From an uncultured Collinsella sp. (GTDB lineage: Bacteria; Actinomycetota; Coriobacteriia; Coriobacteriales; Coriobacteriaceae), in assembly GCA_905208635.1 (NCBI GenBank), contig CAJLPX010000021.1:1-32808 (forward strand): 32,808 nucleotides of DNA. Reading direction: 5' to 3'. The notes beneath the pieces are model-generated. The model had not been told where the DNA came from. It saw only the letters and a program-made list of their open reading frames with translations, and did not search any database. Both the position numbers and the translations under genes were made by a program. The number at the start of each line of letters is the position of its first letter. The first letter of the stretch is position 1. Below are positions 23,782 to 31,566 of the stretch, piece by piece.

Positions 23782-24969
23782 TTAAAAGCCTTTCTCTATC
23801 ATGGATAGTGCTTGATCAAAGCCGGCAACAAAACTTGAATTAGCACGATGAAGCGTCTCCCTGCACCCACCTGTGTCGTAAGTTATAACAGGAGTGCCAC
23901 AGGCCTCGGCTTCAAGGTTGACCGTCGGATAGTTGTCCTCTACGGTAGGATTGAAATAGACGTCCGCCGTTGTATAGATGCCGGCGAGCTCCTGGGGAGA
24001 GTTGGTACGTTTGAGGCCAACAACGCCCCGGGGAAGCGCCTTTAGCTGCCGATCCGAAAGGCCGACGAGCGCTACGACAAACTTGTCAGAGTCAAGTTCC
24101 TCGGCTAAGCGGACGAAATCAGGAAGTCCCTTGCGCTTGGTCCAAGGGCTCGCAACGCCTAGCACCATAAACCGGTCGCCAATACCGTATCTCTCGCGGA
24201 AGTCGCTTGGGGTGGGCTTGAAAACGTCGGTGTCGATGACGTTATGACGGACCTCCACCGGATAATCTTTGAGAAAGCTCTCCCCGACCAAATCCGCGAG
24301 CCACTGTGAAGGTGTTATTAGCGTCATCCGCTCAGGCGGTACGCTCGTGAAGATGCGTTTCTTATCTTCATAGTTTCTCGCGCAGTTGGTTTTTGAAATC
24401 GTTATGGGATAGGTGTCCAGCTGCGGGCAGCATTTCGAGTACGCGCAATGAGACTGCCATTGTGCGCACTTCACATATGTGAAGTACGCACAATGGCCCG
24501 TAAAGGCCCAGCAATCGTGCAACGTCCATTTAACCTGGCAACGATGTGAGGCGAGCCAAGAGAACAGCATCTCTATGTTCACGTAATAGCCGTGTATGTT
24601 ATGCAGGTGCACCACATCGGGATCGATCTCGTCCAGGCGCTTGAGCAGTTTTGCGGTATCTCGCTTAGAGTAGAAGCCCATGCGGTCATGCAAACGTGTC
24701 ATGGCGCCGTGGGAGAGGTAGCCGGCCTTCGAAGCGCAGCACTGCTCATGGTCGCTTATCGTGTTGTGGCGACGGCCCCAGAAGATGTAAGAGTCAACCC
24801 CGCGCTCAGTCAGCTCATGGTGAAGGTTGCGCATTATGGTACCGGTGGAACCGTTGTAAAAGCTGTTGAGCTGGACGTAGCGCAGCGGGCGTCCCAGACA
24901 TTCACCCAGAGCGAGTGCTTCGTCGACGAGCGCGTCGGTCGTGAGCCCTTGGGTCTGCGACACTAGCAT
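23782..24969 (-). CDS. GT4-family glycosyltransferase with cysteine-rich segment
   Basis: 395 residues. The ATG at 24969 (or GTG at 24963) lies beside GGAGG and overlaps the FnlC stop. N-terminal YVQLNSFYNGSTGTIMRNLH is the donor-side glycine loop. TLHDCWAFTGHCAYF followed by spaced cysteines (C-x5-7-C, CC) is a hallmark of a subgroup of polysaccharide glycosyltransferases. The C-terminal SPWTKRKGLPDF, VEDNYPTVNLEAEACGTPVI and YDTGG fit GT4. A near-perfect 42-bp palindrome lies within the cysteine-rich part (24456-24497). Confidence 0.88.
   Translation of the reverse strand: MLVSQTQGLTTDALVDEALALGECLGRPLRYVQLNSFYNGSTGTIMRNLHHELTERGVDSYIFWGRRHNTISDHEQCCASKAGYLSHGAMTRLHDRMGFYSKRDTAKLLKRLDEIDPDVVHLHNIHGYYVNIEMLFSWLASHRCQVKWTLHDCWAFTGHCAYFTYVKCAQWQSHCAYSKCCPQLDTYPITISKTNCARNYEDKKRIFTSVPPERMTLITPSQWLADLVGESFLKDYPVEVRHNVIDTDVFKPTPSDFRERYGIGDRFMVLGVASPWTKRKGLPDFVRLAEELDSDKFVVALVGLSDRQLKALPRGVVGLKRTNSPQELAGIYTTADVYFNPTVEDNYPTVNLEAEACGTPVITYDTGGCRETLHRANSSFVAGFDQALSMIEKGF
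24456..24497. repeat. near-perfect 21-bp palindrome inside a glycosyltransferase gene
   Basis: Two 21-base arms meet with no loop, with one C/A mismatch (GCCATTGTGCG, then ACTTCACAT / ATGTGAAGT, then CGCACAATGGC). It encodes part of the cysteine-rich segment. Confidence 0.9.
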
Positions 24970-26144
24970 TTCCTCCACACCATCTTGTCTACGACGCCTG
25001 TGTAGCTCTGGATGATTTTCACGACCTTGGTGGACACGGTCTCGTCGGCGTAGTCGGGCACGGGGGCCTCGGGGAGCGACCCCTCGGCGTCGAGCTCGAC
25101 GGCGGTGTGGACCGCCTGGAGCAGGCCGCGCTCGCTGATGCCGGCAAGCGTGAAGCACGCCTTGTCCAGCGCCTCGGGGCGCTCGGTCGAGGTACGGATG
25201 CACACCGCCGGGAACGGGCGGCCGATACTGGCGAAGAAGCTCGACTCCTCGGGCAGGGTGCCGGAGTCGGAGACAACCGCGAAGGCGTTCATCTGCAGGC
25301 AGTTGTAGTCGTGGAAACCCATGGGCTCGTGCATGCGCACGCGCGGGTCCAGCTTGAAGCCGGTGGCCTCCAGGCGCTTACGGGAGCGCGGGTGGCAGGA
25401 GTACAGGATCGGCATGTCGTATTTCTCGGCCAGCGCGTTGATCGCGGTGAACAGGCTCGTGAAGTTCGCCTCGGTGTCGATGTTCTCCTCGCGGTGGGCC
25501 GAGAGCAGCATATAGCACTTGGGCTCAAGGCGGAGCTCGGAGAGGATATCGGATGCCTCGATCTTGTCCAGGTTGGCGCGCAGGACCTCCGCCATGGGCG
25601 AGCCTGTGACGTAGGTGCGCTCCGGGGCGCAGCCGGTGTCCTTGAGGTAGCGACGGGCGTGCTCGGAGTAGGCAAGGTTGACGTCGGAGATCACGTCGAC
25701 GATGCGGCGGTTGGTCTCCTCGGGCAGGCACTCGTCCTTGCAGCGGTTGCCCGCCTCCATGTGGAAGATGGGGATGTGGAGCCTCTTGGCCGCGATAGCG
25801 GACAGGCAGCTGTTGGTGTCGCCCAGGATCAGCAGCGCATCGGGCTGGACCTGCACCATCAGCTTATAGCTCGCGGCGATGATATTGCCCACCGTCTCGC
25901 CCAGGTCGGCGCCCACAGCGTCCAGGTAGACGTCGGGGTCGTCCAGCGACAGGTCGCGGAAGAAGATGCCGTTGAGCGTGTAGTCGTAGTTCTGCCCGGT
26001 GTGAGCCAGCAGGCAGTCGAAGTGGCGGCGGCACTTCTTGATGACCTCGGACAGGCGGATGACCTCGGGGCGGGTGCCCACGATGATCAGCAGCTTCAGG
26101 CGGCCGTCGTCCCCGAAGCGGATATCGGAATAGTCCTTGCCCAT
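24963..26144 (-). CDS. fnlC: UDP-GlcNAc 2-epimerase family, FnlC/WbjD/Cap5G type
   Basis: 393 residues, ATG at 26144 after GAGGAGG. Motifs of the family are IIVGTRPEVIRLSEVI (20-35), HTGQNYDY, LGDTNSCLSA, HMEAGNRCKDECLPEETNRR, the AHREENID block and SDSGTLPEESSF. Following FnlA and FnlB, it should carry out the last step to UDP-N-acetyl-L-fucosamine: C-2 epimerisation of the L-talose intermediate. The extra DECLPEE segment is usual for this branch rather than for MnaA/WecB. Coding sequence here is strikingly GC-rich. Confidence 0.9.
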   Translation of the reverse strand: MGKDYSDIRFGDDGRLKLLIIVGTRPEVIRLSEVIKKCRRHFDCLLAHTGQNYDYTLNGIFFRDLSLDDPDVYLDAVGADLGETVGNIIAASYKLMVQVQPDALLILGDTNSCLSAIAAKRLHIPIFHMEAGNRCKDECLPEETNRRIVDVISDVNLAYSEHARRYLKDTGCAPERTYVTGSPMAEVLRANLDKIEASDILSELRLEPKCYMLLSAHREENIDTEANFTSLFTAINALAEKYDMPILYSCHPRSRKRLEATGFKLDPRVRMHEPMGFHDYNCLQMNAFAVVSDSGTLPEESSFFASIGRPFPAVCIRTSTERPEALDKACFTLAGISERGLLQAVHTAVELDAEGSLPEAPVPDYADETVSTKVVKIIQSYTGVVDKMVWRKC

Positions 26145-26148
26145 GCGG

Positions 26149-27366
26149 CTAGACCTCCTCGTAGTAGGTGTCGGGGTCCTCGGGGTCGAAGGGCTCGTTG
26201 GCCCACATGACCGTCACGAGGTCCTCGGTGTCGGACATGTTGGTGATGGAGTGCGTGTAGCCGGGGATCATCTCGACCACGCGCATGTCGGGACCAGAGA
26301 CGACATACTCGTCGACGGGGAAGGGCTTACCCTCGGCGTCCTCCCCCACCCTCCTCAGCCTGATCGACGCGGTACCGGAGACCACCAGGAACCTCTCCCA
26401 TTTGCTCATGTGCCAGTGGTTGCCCTTGGTGATGCCGGGCTTCGAGACGTTGATGGAGACCTGGCCGCGCTCCGGCGTGCGCAGGAACTCGGTGAACGAG
26501 CCGCGCTCGTCGGTGTTGGGCTTCAGGGAGTAGGCGAAGTGCCCCGGCTCGTAGTGGGACAGGAACGTGCTCCAGAGCTTCTTGGAGAAGGATCCCTCGG
26601 AAAGGTCCGGCACCGAAAGCGTCTCGCGGCTGTCGCGGAAGCTGCCCAGCAGGTAGACGATCTCGCCCAGGGTTTTCACGTCGGTCCCGGGGACGTAGCA
26701 GAAATCATCTCCGTCGACGCGCTCGAGCCCCTCGTATCCGCAGCGGTGCTCCTCCCCCAGCAGGGCGCCCAGCATCTCGTCGACGAGGTCGTCGATGTAG
26801 AGGAGCTCCAGCTCCACCGAGGGGTCGTTCACGGTGTAGGGGCGGCCGTTGGCGATGGCGTCGCAGAAGGTGGCCACGGCGGAGTTGTAACGCGGGCGGC
26901 ACCACTTGCCGTAGAGGTTGGGAAAGCGGTAGATGAGCACCGGGGCGCCCGTGCGCTCGGAATAATCGCGGAACAGGCCCTCCCCCGCCAGTTTCGACTC
27001 GCCGTAGACCGAGCCCTCAAAACGGCCGGAAAGGCTCGCCTGCGCGGAGCTGGAGAGCATGACGGGGCACGTGTTCCCGTGGCGCTCGAGGGCATCAAGC
27101 AGCGTGGAGGCGAACCCGAAGTTGCCCTCCATGAACTCCGCCTGGTCCTCGGGGCGGTTGACGCCGGCCAGGTTGAAGACGAAGTCGGCGCGGGAGCAGT
27201 AGCCGTCCAGCTCCTCGGTCGTCGAGTCGACGTCATACTCCATGACCTCGAGCGGCAGCAGGGCTCGGTATTTGGCGCGGCGGTCCTTGCCGTCGCGGAT
27301 GTTTTTCAGCGCGCAGCAGAGGTTCTTCCCGACGAAGCCCCTGGCGCCGGTGACGAGGACGCGCAC
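26149..27366 (-). CDS. fnlB: FnlB/WbjC/Cap5F-type reductase-epimerase with C-terminal cupin
   Basis: 406 residues; GTG start at 27366, one base after the FnlA stop. The SDR domain has VTGARGFVG (5-13), FNLAGVNRPED, SSSAQAS and YGESKLAGE (YxxxK). After about residue 280 comes a cupin: DERGSFTEFLRTPERGQVSINVSKPG and GNHWHMSKWERFLVVSGTA, with metal-binding histidines. This two-domain layout is specific to Cap5F-type enzymes, which epimerise at C-3 and reduce at C-4 in L-FucNAc synthesis. It is flanked by the other two enzymes of the route. Confidence 0.92.
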   Translation of the reverse strand: MRVLVTGARGFVGKNLCCALKNIRDGKDRRAKYRALLPLEVMEYDVDSTTEELDGYCSRADFVFNLAGVNRPEDQAEFMEGNFGFASTLLDALERHGNTCPVMLSSSAQASLSGRFEGSVYGESKLAGEGLFRDYSERTGAPVLIYRFPNLYGKWCRPRYNSAVATFCDAIANGRPYTVNDPSVELELLYIDDLVDEMLGALLGEEHRCGYEGLERVDGDDFCYVPGTDVKTLGEIVYLLGSFRDSRETLSVPDLSEGSFSKKLWSTFLSHYEPGHFAYSLKPNTDERGSFTEFLRTPERGQVSINVSKPGITKGNHWHMSKWERFLVVSGTASIRLRRVGEDAEGKPFPVDEYVVSGPDMRVVEMIPGYTHSITNMSDTEDLVTVMWANEPFDPEDPDTYYEEV

Positions 27367-27367
27367 C

Positions 27368-28426
27368 CTACTGCACCGCCTCGTGCTCGCGGCCCTCGAG
27401 CGCCAGCTGCACGTACTCGGCGGTCTTGATCTTGGCGATGGTGCCCTCAACGTCGAGCCTCTCGGTGTTGTGGGAGGTGTAGGACTCGTCGGCCTGGGTC
27501 TCCACCTCACCGTCCACGACGAACTTGTCGTAGTTCAGGTCGCGCGAGTCGCATGCCACGCGGTAGTAGCCACCCATGTCCTCGGCGCGCAGGCGCTCCT
27601 CGCGGGTCATGAGGGTCTCGAAGAGCTTCTCGTCGTGGCGGGTGCCGATCACCTGGGTGCCCACGCGGCCGAAGACCTCCTGGACCGCCTCGGCGAGGTC
27701 GCCGATGGTGGAGGCAGGCGCCTTCTGGATGAACAGGTCGCCGGGGTTGGCGTGCTCGAAGGCGAACTGCACCAGGTCGACCGCCTCGTCCAGGTTCATG
27801 AGGAAGCGGGTCATGTTGGGGTCGGTGACCGTGAGCGGCTCCCCTTTTCGGATGCGGTCGATGAACAGCGGGATGACGCTGCCGCGCGAGCACATGACGT
27901 TGCCGTAGCGGGTGCAGCAGATGGTGGTGCGGCCGGCGCCGTTTCGGGCGTTGGCGTAGATGATGGACTCCATCATGGCCTTGGACTTGCCCATGGCGTT
28001 GATGGGGTATGCCGCCTTGTCGGTGGACAGGCACACGACGCGGTCGACGCCCTCGTCGATCGCGGCGTGCAGCACGTTGTCCGTGCCGATGACGTTGGTG
28101 CGCACGGCCTCCATGGGGAAGAACTCGCAGGAGGGCACCTGCTTCAAGGCGGCGGCGTGGAAGATGTAGTCCACGCCGTGCATGGCGTCGCGCACCGACT
28201 GGGCGTTACGGACGTCGCCGATGAAGAAGCGCACCTTGGAGGCGAGCTCGGGCGACTTCTCCTGCAGGCGGTGGCGCATGTCGTCCTGCTTCTTCTCGTC
28301 GCGAGAGAAGATGCGGATCTCGGCCAGGTCGGTGTCCATGAAGTGCTTGAGGACGGTGTTGCCGAACGAGCCGGTGCCGCCCGTGATCATCAGGGTCTTG
28401 TCTTTGAATGCGGTGGTGGATTTCAT
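27368..28426 (-). CDS. fnlA: FnlA/WbjB/Cap5E-type UDP-GlcNAc 4,6-dehydratase / 5-epimerase
   Basis: 352 residues; ATG at 28426 immediately after the WecG-like stop, with AAGGAAGG upstream. ITGGTGSFGNTV (14-25) binds NAD(P). FHAAALKQVPSCEFFP, CLSTDKAAYPINAMGKSK (with Met replacing Tyr in the YxxxK motif) and SRGSVIPLF are typical of the CapD/PseB-like soluble dehydratases. It starts UDP-L-FucNAc formation from UDP-GlcNAc. Soluble and without membrane helices, it is distinct from the long CapD type. Confidence 0.92.
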   Translation of the reverse strand: MKSTTAFKDKTLMITGGTGSFGNTVLKHFMDTDLAEIRIFSRDEKKQDDMRHRLQEKSPELASKVRFFIGDVRNAQSVRDAMHGVDYIFHAAALKQVPSCEFFPMEAVRTNVIGTDNVLHAAIDEGVDRVVCLSTDKAAYPINAMGKSKAMMESIIYANARNGAGRTTICCTRYGNVMCSRGSVIPLFIDRIRKGEPLTVTDPNMTRFLMNLDEAVDLVQFAFEHANPGDLFIQKAPASTIGDLAEAVQEVFGRVGTQVIGTRHDEKLFETLMTREERLRAEDMGGYYRVACDSRDLNYDKFVVDGEVETQADESYTSHNTERLDVEGTIAKIKTAEYVQLALEGREHEAVQ

Positions 28427-29203
28427 CTACTTGCCTTCCTTGCGCTTGGCGCCCGTGAACTGGTAAAAGAGGAATTTGGTATTAGTAACTAGATATCGTT
28501 TGAAAAGTCGTTTCGGCTCTTGGATAAGTCTGTATAGCCACTCAAGGCTCAGGTTTTGCATCCAGATCGGTGCCTCCGGTACCACTCCGGCGAGAACGTT
28601 GAACGCGCCACCAACGCCGATCATCAGCGGCTGCGGCCCCCCTTTGAGTTCGTGCATAAGAAGCTCCTGACGAGGCGCACCAAGCGCGATCCATGCGAAA
28701 TCGGCCCCTGAGTCGGCAATACGTTGGGATAAATCGCATTTTTCGCAATATGTCAGTGGACGGAAAACGGAGGGTTCCATGCCTGCGATTTCCAAGCTCG
28801 GATATTCCTTTTGAAGCGCATCTCTGAGCGCCTCGAGGTTCTTCGTCTCATTTCCGTAGAAGTAATGGCTCCATCTGTGCAGGCTGGAGATCTCAAAAAT
28901 CTCTCGCATCAAGTCTGGACCAGTAACGCGGTCCATTGATGCAACAGCCTTTCTACCAACAATCGACAGGGGTTTTCCATCAGGAACAGACATGACGGAT
29001 TCAGCTTGGCAAGCCCAATAGGAAGGATCATCGTGGGCCATTACAGACGTATGTGCATTAGAAACGCAGATGTATTCGCCACGGAGCTCATCGATATGCT
29101 CAGTAAGAAAATGAATGCAGTGAGGCATATTCGTGCCGGTAATCGGGACATCAATTACCGGCACGCGATTGAGCTCGGAATACTTTGAATAATTATCGAG
29201 CAT
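28427..29203 (-). CDS. WecG/TagA/CpsF-family glycosyltransferase (GT26)
   Basis: 258 residues from the ATG at 29203, which overlaps the preceding stop (TAATG); a GTG at 29209 is possible. Family blocks are YICVSNAHTSVMAHDDPSYW (VTxNxx-type motif), VPDGKPLSIVGR, RVTGPDLMREIF, FYGNETKNLEAL and ADFAWIALGAPRQELLMHE. The C terminus (about 35 residues with basic groups) mediates membrane attachment in TagA. It likely adds the second sugar, often ManNAc or ManNAcA, to the lipid-linked first sugar. An 11-bp hairpin lies near the start (29133-29164). Confidence 0.88.
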   Translation of the reverse strand: MLDNYSKYSELNRVPVIDVPITGTNMPHCIHFLTEHIDELRGEYICVSNAHTSVMAHDDPSYWACQAESVMSVPDGKPLSIVGRKAVASMDRVTGPDLMREIFEISSLHRWSHYFYGNETKNLEALRDALQKEYPSLEIAGMEPSVFRPLTYCEKCDLSQRIADSGADFAWIALGAPRQELLMHELKGGPQPLMIGVGGAFNVLAGVVPEAPIWMQNLSLEWLYRLIQEPKRLFKRYLVTNTKFLFYQFTGAKRKEGK

Positions 29204-29952
29204 TAGCACGCACCCTTACCGGTGATGACCTCGATTACCGTAAGGACGACAATCTTGAGGTCCGTGATGATCCCGCGCTTAGCGATGTATTCAAGGTCGC
29301 GCTGGACCATGCCGTCAAAATCGGTCGAATTGCGGTCCGTCACCTGCCACCAGCCGGTGATGCCTGGCTTCACGGCCAGGCGCTGCAGGTCGTACTCGGT
29401 GTACTGCTCAACCTCGCGCGGCAGCGGCGGGCGCGGGCCCACCACGCTCATCTGGCCCAGGAACACGTTGAGGAACTGCGGGAACTCGTCGATGGAGTGC
29501 TTACGTATGAACTTGCCGATCTTCGTGACGCGGGGATCCTCCCTCATCTTGAACATGGCGCCGGCGATCTCGTTTTGTCCCTTGAGCTCGGCGAGACGCT
29601 CATCGGCATCCCTGTACATGGAGCGGAACTTCCACATACGGAAGGTAGAAAGGCTGCCGTCACGTTGGGTTCTACCGACGCGAATCTGGCTATAGAACGG
29701 GTTGCCCTCGCTCTCCAGGCGGATGACGATGGCGAGCACCAGGCTGGGAATGGCGATGACGGCCAGCGCGCAGCCGCTGAACACGATGTCGAAGGCGCGC
29801 TTGACGGCGCGGTAGGCCAGGCGCGAGTTGTCCCAGTCCACAATGGATTGCATGGCCTTATAGCGACCTGAGCCCTCGCGCCGGTCCATGGCCAGAGCAA
29901 TTAGCGCCGCTCCGGCGGGCGCATCCGTTGCAAATTCTGTTTTATCCGACAC
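29203..29952 (-). CDS. initiating phosphoglycosyl transferase (WcaJ/WbaP-like sugar transferase)
   Basis: 249 residues. The start is GTG at 29952, with GGAGG five bases before it; an upstream TTG at 29964 would contain that site. Monotopic phosphoglycosyl transferase core: KRAFDIVFSGCALAVIAIPS (re-entrant helix), FRMWKFRSMY, IGKFIRKHSIDEFPQFLNV (catalytic DE dyad), MSVVGPRPPLP and KPGITGWWQV. It lacks the long membrane N terminus of WbaP. It transfers the first sugar-1-phosphate to undecaprenyl phosphate and so starts the repeat unit. Confidence 0.93.
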   Translation of the reverse strand: MSDKTEFATDAPAGAALIALAMDRREGSGRYKAMQSIVDWDNSRLAYRAVKRAFDIVFSGCALAVIAIPSLVLAIVIRLESEGNPFYSQIRVGRTQRDGSLSTFRMWKFRSMYRDADERLAELKGQNEIAGAMFKMREDPRVTKIGKFIRKHSIDEFPQFLNVFLGQMSVVGPRPPLPREVEQYTEYDLQRLAVKPGITGWWQVTDRNSTDFDGMVQRDLEYIAKRGIITDLKIVVLTVIEVITGKGAC

Positions 29953-30018
29953 GTTTTCCTCCAAGACTTCGTCCCCAGATCGAGGATCCTCCCTGTTTTG
30001 CGAGAAAATCGCCAGCAG

Positions 30019-30564
30019 CTAGGCGATCGCCTTTTTAAGGTTGCGTATGACGCGCTGCTCGTTTGAAAGCACGGCAAGGCCAACGCGGGTGGTTACGCGT
30101 CGGCCGCACAGGTTGAGCTCCAGATAAGCAGTGCACTTACGTCTATTAATGGTTTTGATGAGACCCTCGTGGCCCAACAGCGGACCAGCCGTAACTACGA
30201 CCTGGTCGCCGTCTTTTAGGGCCTCGCTCATGGGTACTACGCGGTCTCCCCTATGCGTAAATCCGCCAATAAGCTGAACCTCTTCTTTTGCCAGCGGCAC
30301 AAACTGACCGTCCTGGGAAAGCACCCGGGCAAAGTCGTCCATACGTAGCAGATACTGTTGCACGGTGCGGGGATCTGCCGTATCGCAGATAAGATAACCG
30401 GGAAAGAGAGGCTTGGTCGTATTGACCCATTCGCCGTGTACCTTGATCTCGGTTTGATATTGGGGATGAAAGAGCTCCTGCATGGCGCCAGCCGGCACCA
30501 TGCGCTCGATGCGCTCGCGCATTACGTCTTCGCGACCGTTAATGACCTGGATCACATACCACAC
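30019..30564 (-). CDS. loaP: LoaP-type NusG paralogue, processive antiterminator
   Basis: About 181 residues from GTG at 30564 (MWYVIQVINGREDVM) with AAGGGGG eight bases upstream; GTGs at 30570 and 30573 are alternatives. The NGN domain runs from WYVIQV through KPLFPGYLICDT. The KOW domain is DGDQVVVTAGPLLGHEGLIK with a tail of strands. LoaP proteins sit first in long polysaccharide or antibiotic operons and suppress termination after contacting a hairpin in the leader RNA. This gene heads a 14-gene codirectional cluster, and a 73-nt hairpin lies 30 bases before it. Confidence 0.88.
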   Translation of the reverse strand: MWYVIQVINGREDVMRERIERMVPAGAMQELFHPQYQTEIKVHGEWVNTTKPLFPGYLICDTADPRTVQQYLLRMDDFARVLSQDGQFVPLAKEEVQLIGGFTHRGDRVVPMSEALKDGDQVVVTAGPLLGHEGLIKTINRRKCTAYLELNLCGRRVTTRVGLAVLSNEQRVIRNLKKAIA

Positions 30565-30593
30565 GAGCACCACCCCCTTGCTGTCTTACGTGT

Positions 30594-30666
30594 GGCTCAC
30601 GGGGTTTGGGTATGGCTTCGCCAGGGCGCGTGTGCGCGAAGGCGCTCCATATTCAAACCCTGAGCC
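30594..30666 (-). promoter_or_regulatory. long leader hairpin upstream of loaP
   Basis: On the minus strand, paired blocks nest in order: GGCTCA/TGAGCC, GGGTTTG/CAAACCC, TATGG/CCATA and CTTCGC/GCGAAG, around a GC-rich tip. It is an imperfect stem of about 24 pairs ending about 30 bases before the LoaP start. No T tract follows, so it is not a terminator. It is the obvious candidate for a LoaP recognition hairpin. Confidence 0.6.
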
Positions 30667-31295
30667 CAGTCAGACAAGCACGTGGCTCTGCCCCACCGTG
30701 AACGGTATGCATAAAAGCAGCGCTGAAGCTGCAGGCACGTATCGCAAGATTGCCTACAACCTCAGCTGGCTGCGTGCGAGCCAGTCAAGGGATTTCAAAA
30801 CTGGACCGCACGCAAACAGCTGTAAAACTGCTACGTTTTGACACACAAGCTATTAAATGCATCCTGGAATTAACTCAATGCAAATAAATAACGTTGCATG
30901 ACATCTTTATTGGAGCTCGTGGTGTTTCTGGCACCGCCGTTACGGCCGGATGCCGATCGACCCTGCGCTTTGCAACTTGCTGGAGCCGCGAGCACAGTTG
31001 AACTCATGTAACATTAGGTATCCTAGCACAAGCTGATAGCGAAACTGATTTGGGCTGCGTTGGACAACATATCGTTCATTTGATGTGCTAAAGGGGGTTG
31101 TTTTGGGATGTTGTTCACGTTGACGCAGGTTATTGGGGCGCAAGCAGTGATTGGAGACATTCCTGAAGCCCAAATGGAGCAGCGAGCTGCACTGGCAATT
31201 GCGTTTGACTAACAAACTATGTACAGGGATGGGAAATAAATTGTGCAACTTTTTGTTAGCGTGGGTGGGGTTTTGGCGCAAGACATTTTGGCATG
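30667..31295. other. long upstream region of the glycan operon
   Basis: No gene is supported; an open frame on the minus strand (30940-31281) has no ribosome site or protein-like composition. The operon promoter must lie here. TTGAGT, 17 bases, TAATAG on the minus strand near 30850-30885 is a weak candidate. A CTGGCT/AGCCAG hairpin lies at 30766-30784, giving a leader RNA of perhaps 300 bases. Confidence 0.35.
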
Positions 31296-31325
31296 AAAAA
31301 AGGCCTTCGGAATTCCGAAGGCCTT
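31296..31325 (-). terminator. terminator after tRNA-Ala (31340-31412)
   Basis: An 11-bp perfect stem AAGGCCTTCGG / CCGAAGGCCTT with an AATT loop and a T tract on the minus strand. Confidence 0.9.
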
Positions 31326-31339
31326 AGCATTCACGATGG

Positions 31340-31412
31340 TGGAGACGAGGGGGATCGAACCCCTGACCTCTTGACTGCCAGTCAAGCGCTCTCCCAGCTG
31401 AGCTACGCCCCC
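31340..31412 (-). tRNA. tRNA-Ala(GGC), third copy
   Basis: The 73 bases are identical to 771-843, with the same anticodon loop CTGGCAG and no encoded CCA. It lies at the right border of the glycan locus. Confidence 0.96.
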
Positions 31413-31425
31413 GTGACGAGGTAGT

Positions 31426-31454
31426 ACTATAGGGGAAGACTTTCTTTGATGCAA
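31426..31454 (-). promoter_or_regulatory. promoter of tRNA-Ala (31340-31412)
   Basis: TTGCAT (31449-31454), 17 bases, TATAGT (31426-31431) on the minus strand, as for the other two copies, although the spacer bases differ. Confidence 0.8.
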
Positions 31455-31487
31455 GGACTTTTTTTTCGGGTTGTTGGGGTGACTTAC

Positions 31488-31566
31488 GGGATTTTTGGGA
31501 CAGGTCCTAAAATTTCACCCTGGCCTTCGGCCAGCGCGCAATATTATGGCCAGTCCCAAAAATCCC
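31488..31566. repeat. fold-back element overlapping the end of the thiamine pyrophosphokinase gene
   Basis: GGGATTTTTGGGAC (31488-31501) is the reverse complement of 31553-31566. Inside is a CTGGCC/GGCCAG hairpin (31520-31534). The right arm reaches the first base of the stop codon of the neighbouring gene. It may serve as a terminator or be a small mobile palindrome. Confidence 0.6.

Noticed and set aside
25107..28492. Long plus-strand open frames of 367, 430 and 416 codons opposite fnlABC
   Set aside because: They lie exactly antisense to three well-recognised enzymes in GC-rich DNA, have low-complexity His/Val/Gly/Arg-rich translations and no ribosome sites; they are shadows.
30940..31281. 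113-codon minus-strand frame upstream of the glycan operon
   Set aside because: No ribosome site, unlikely composition, no recognisable motif.
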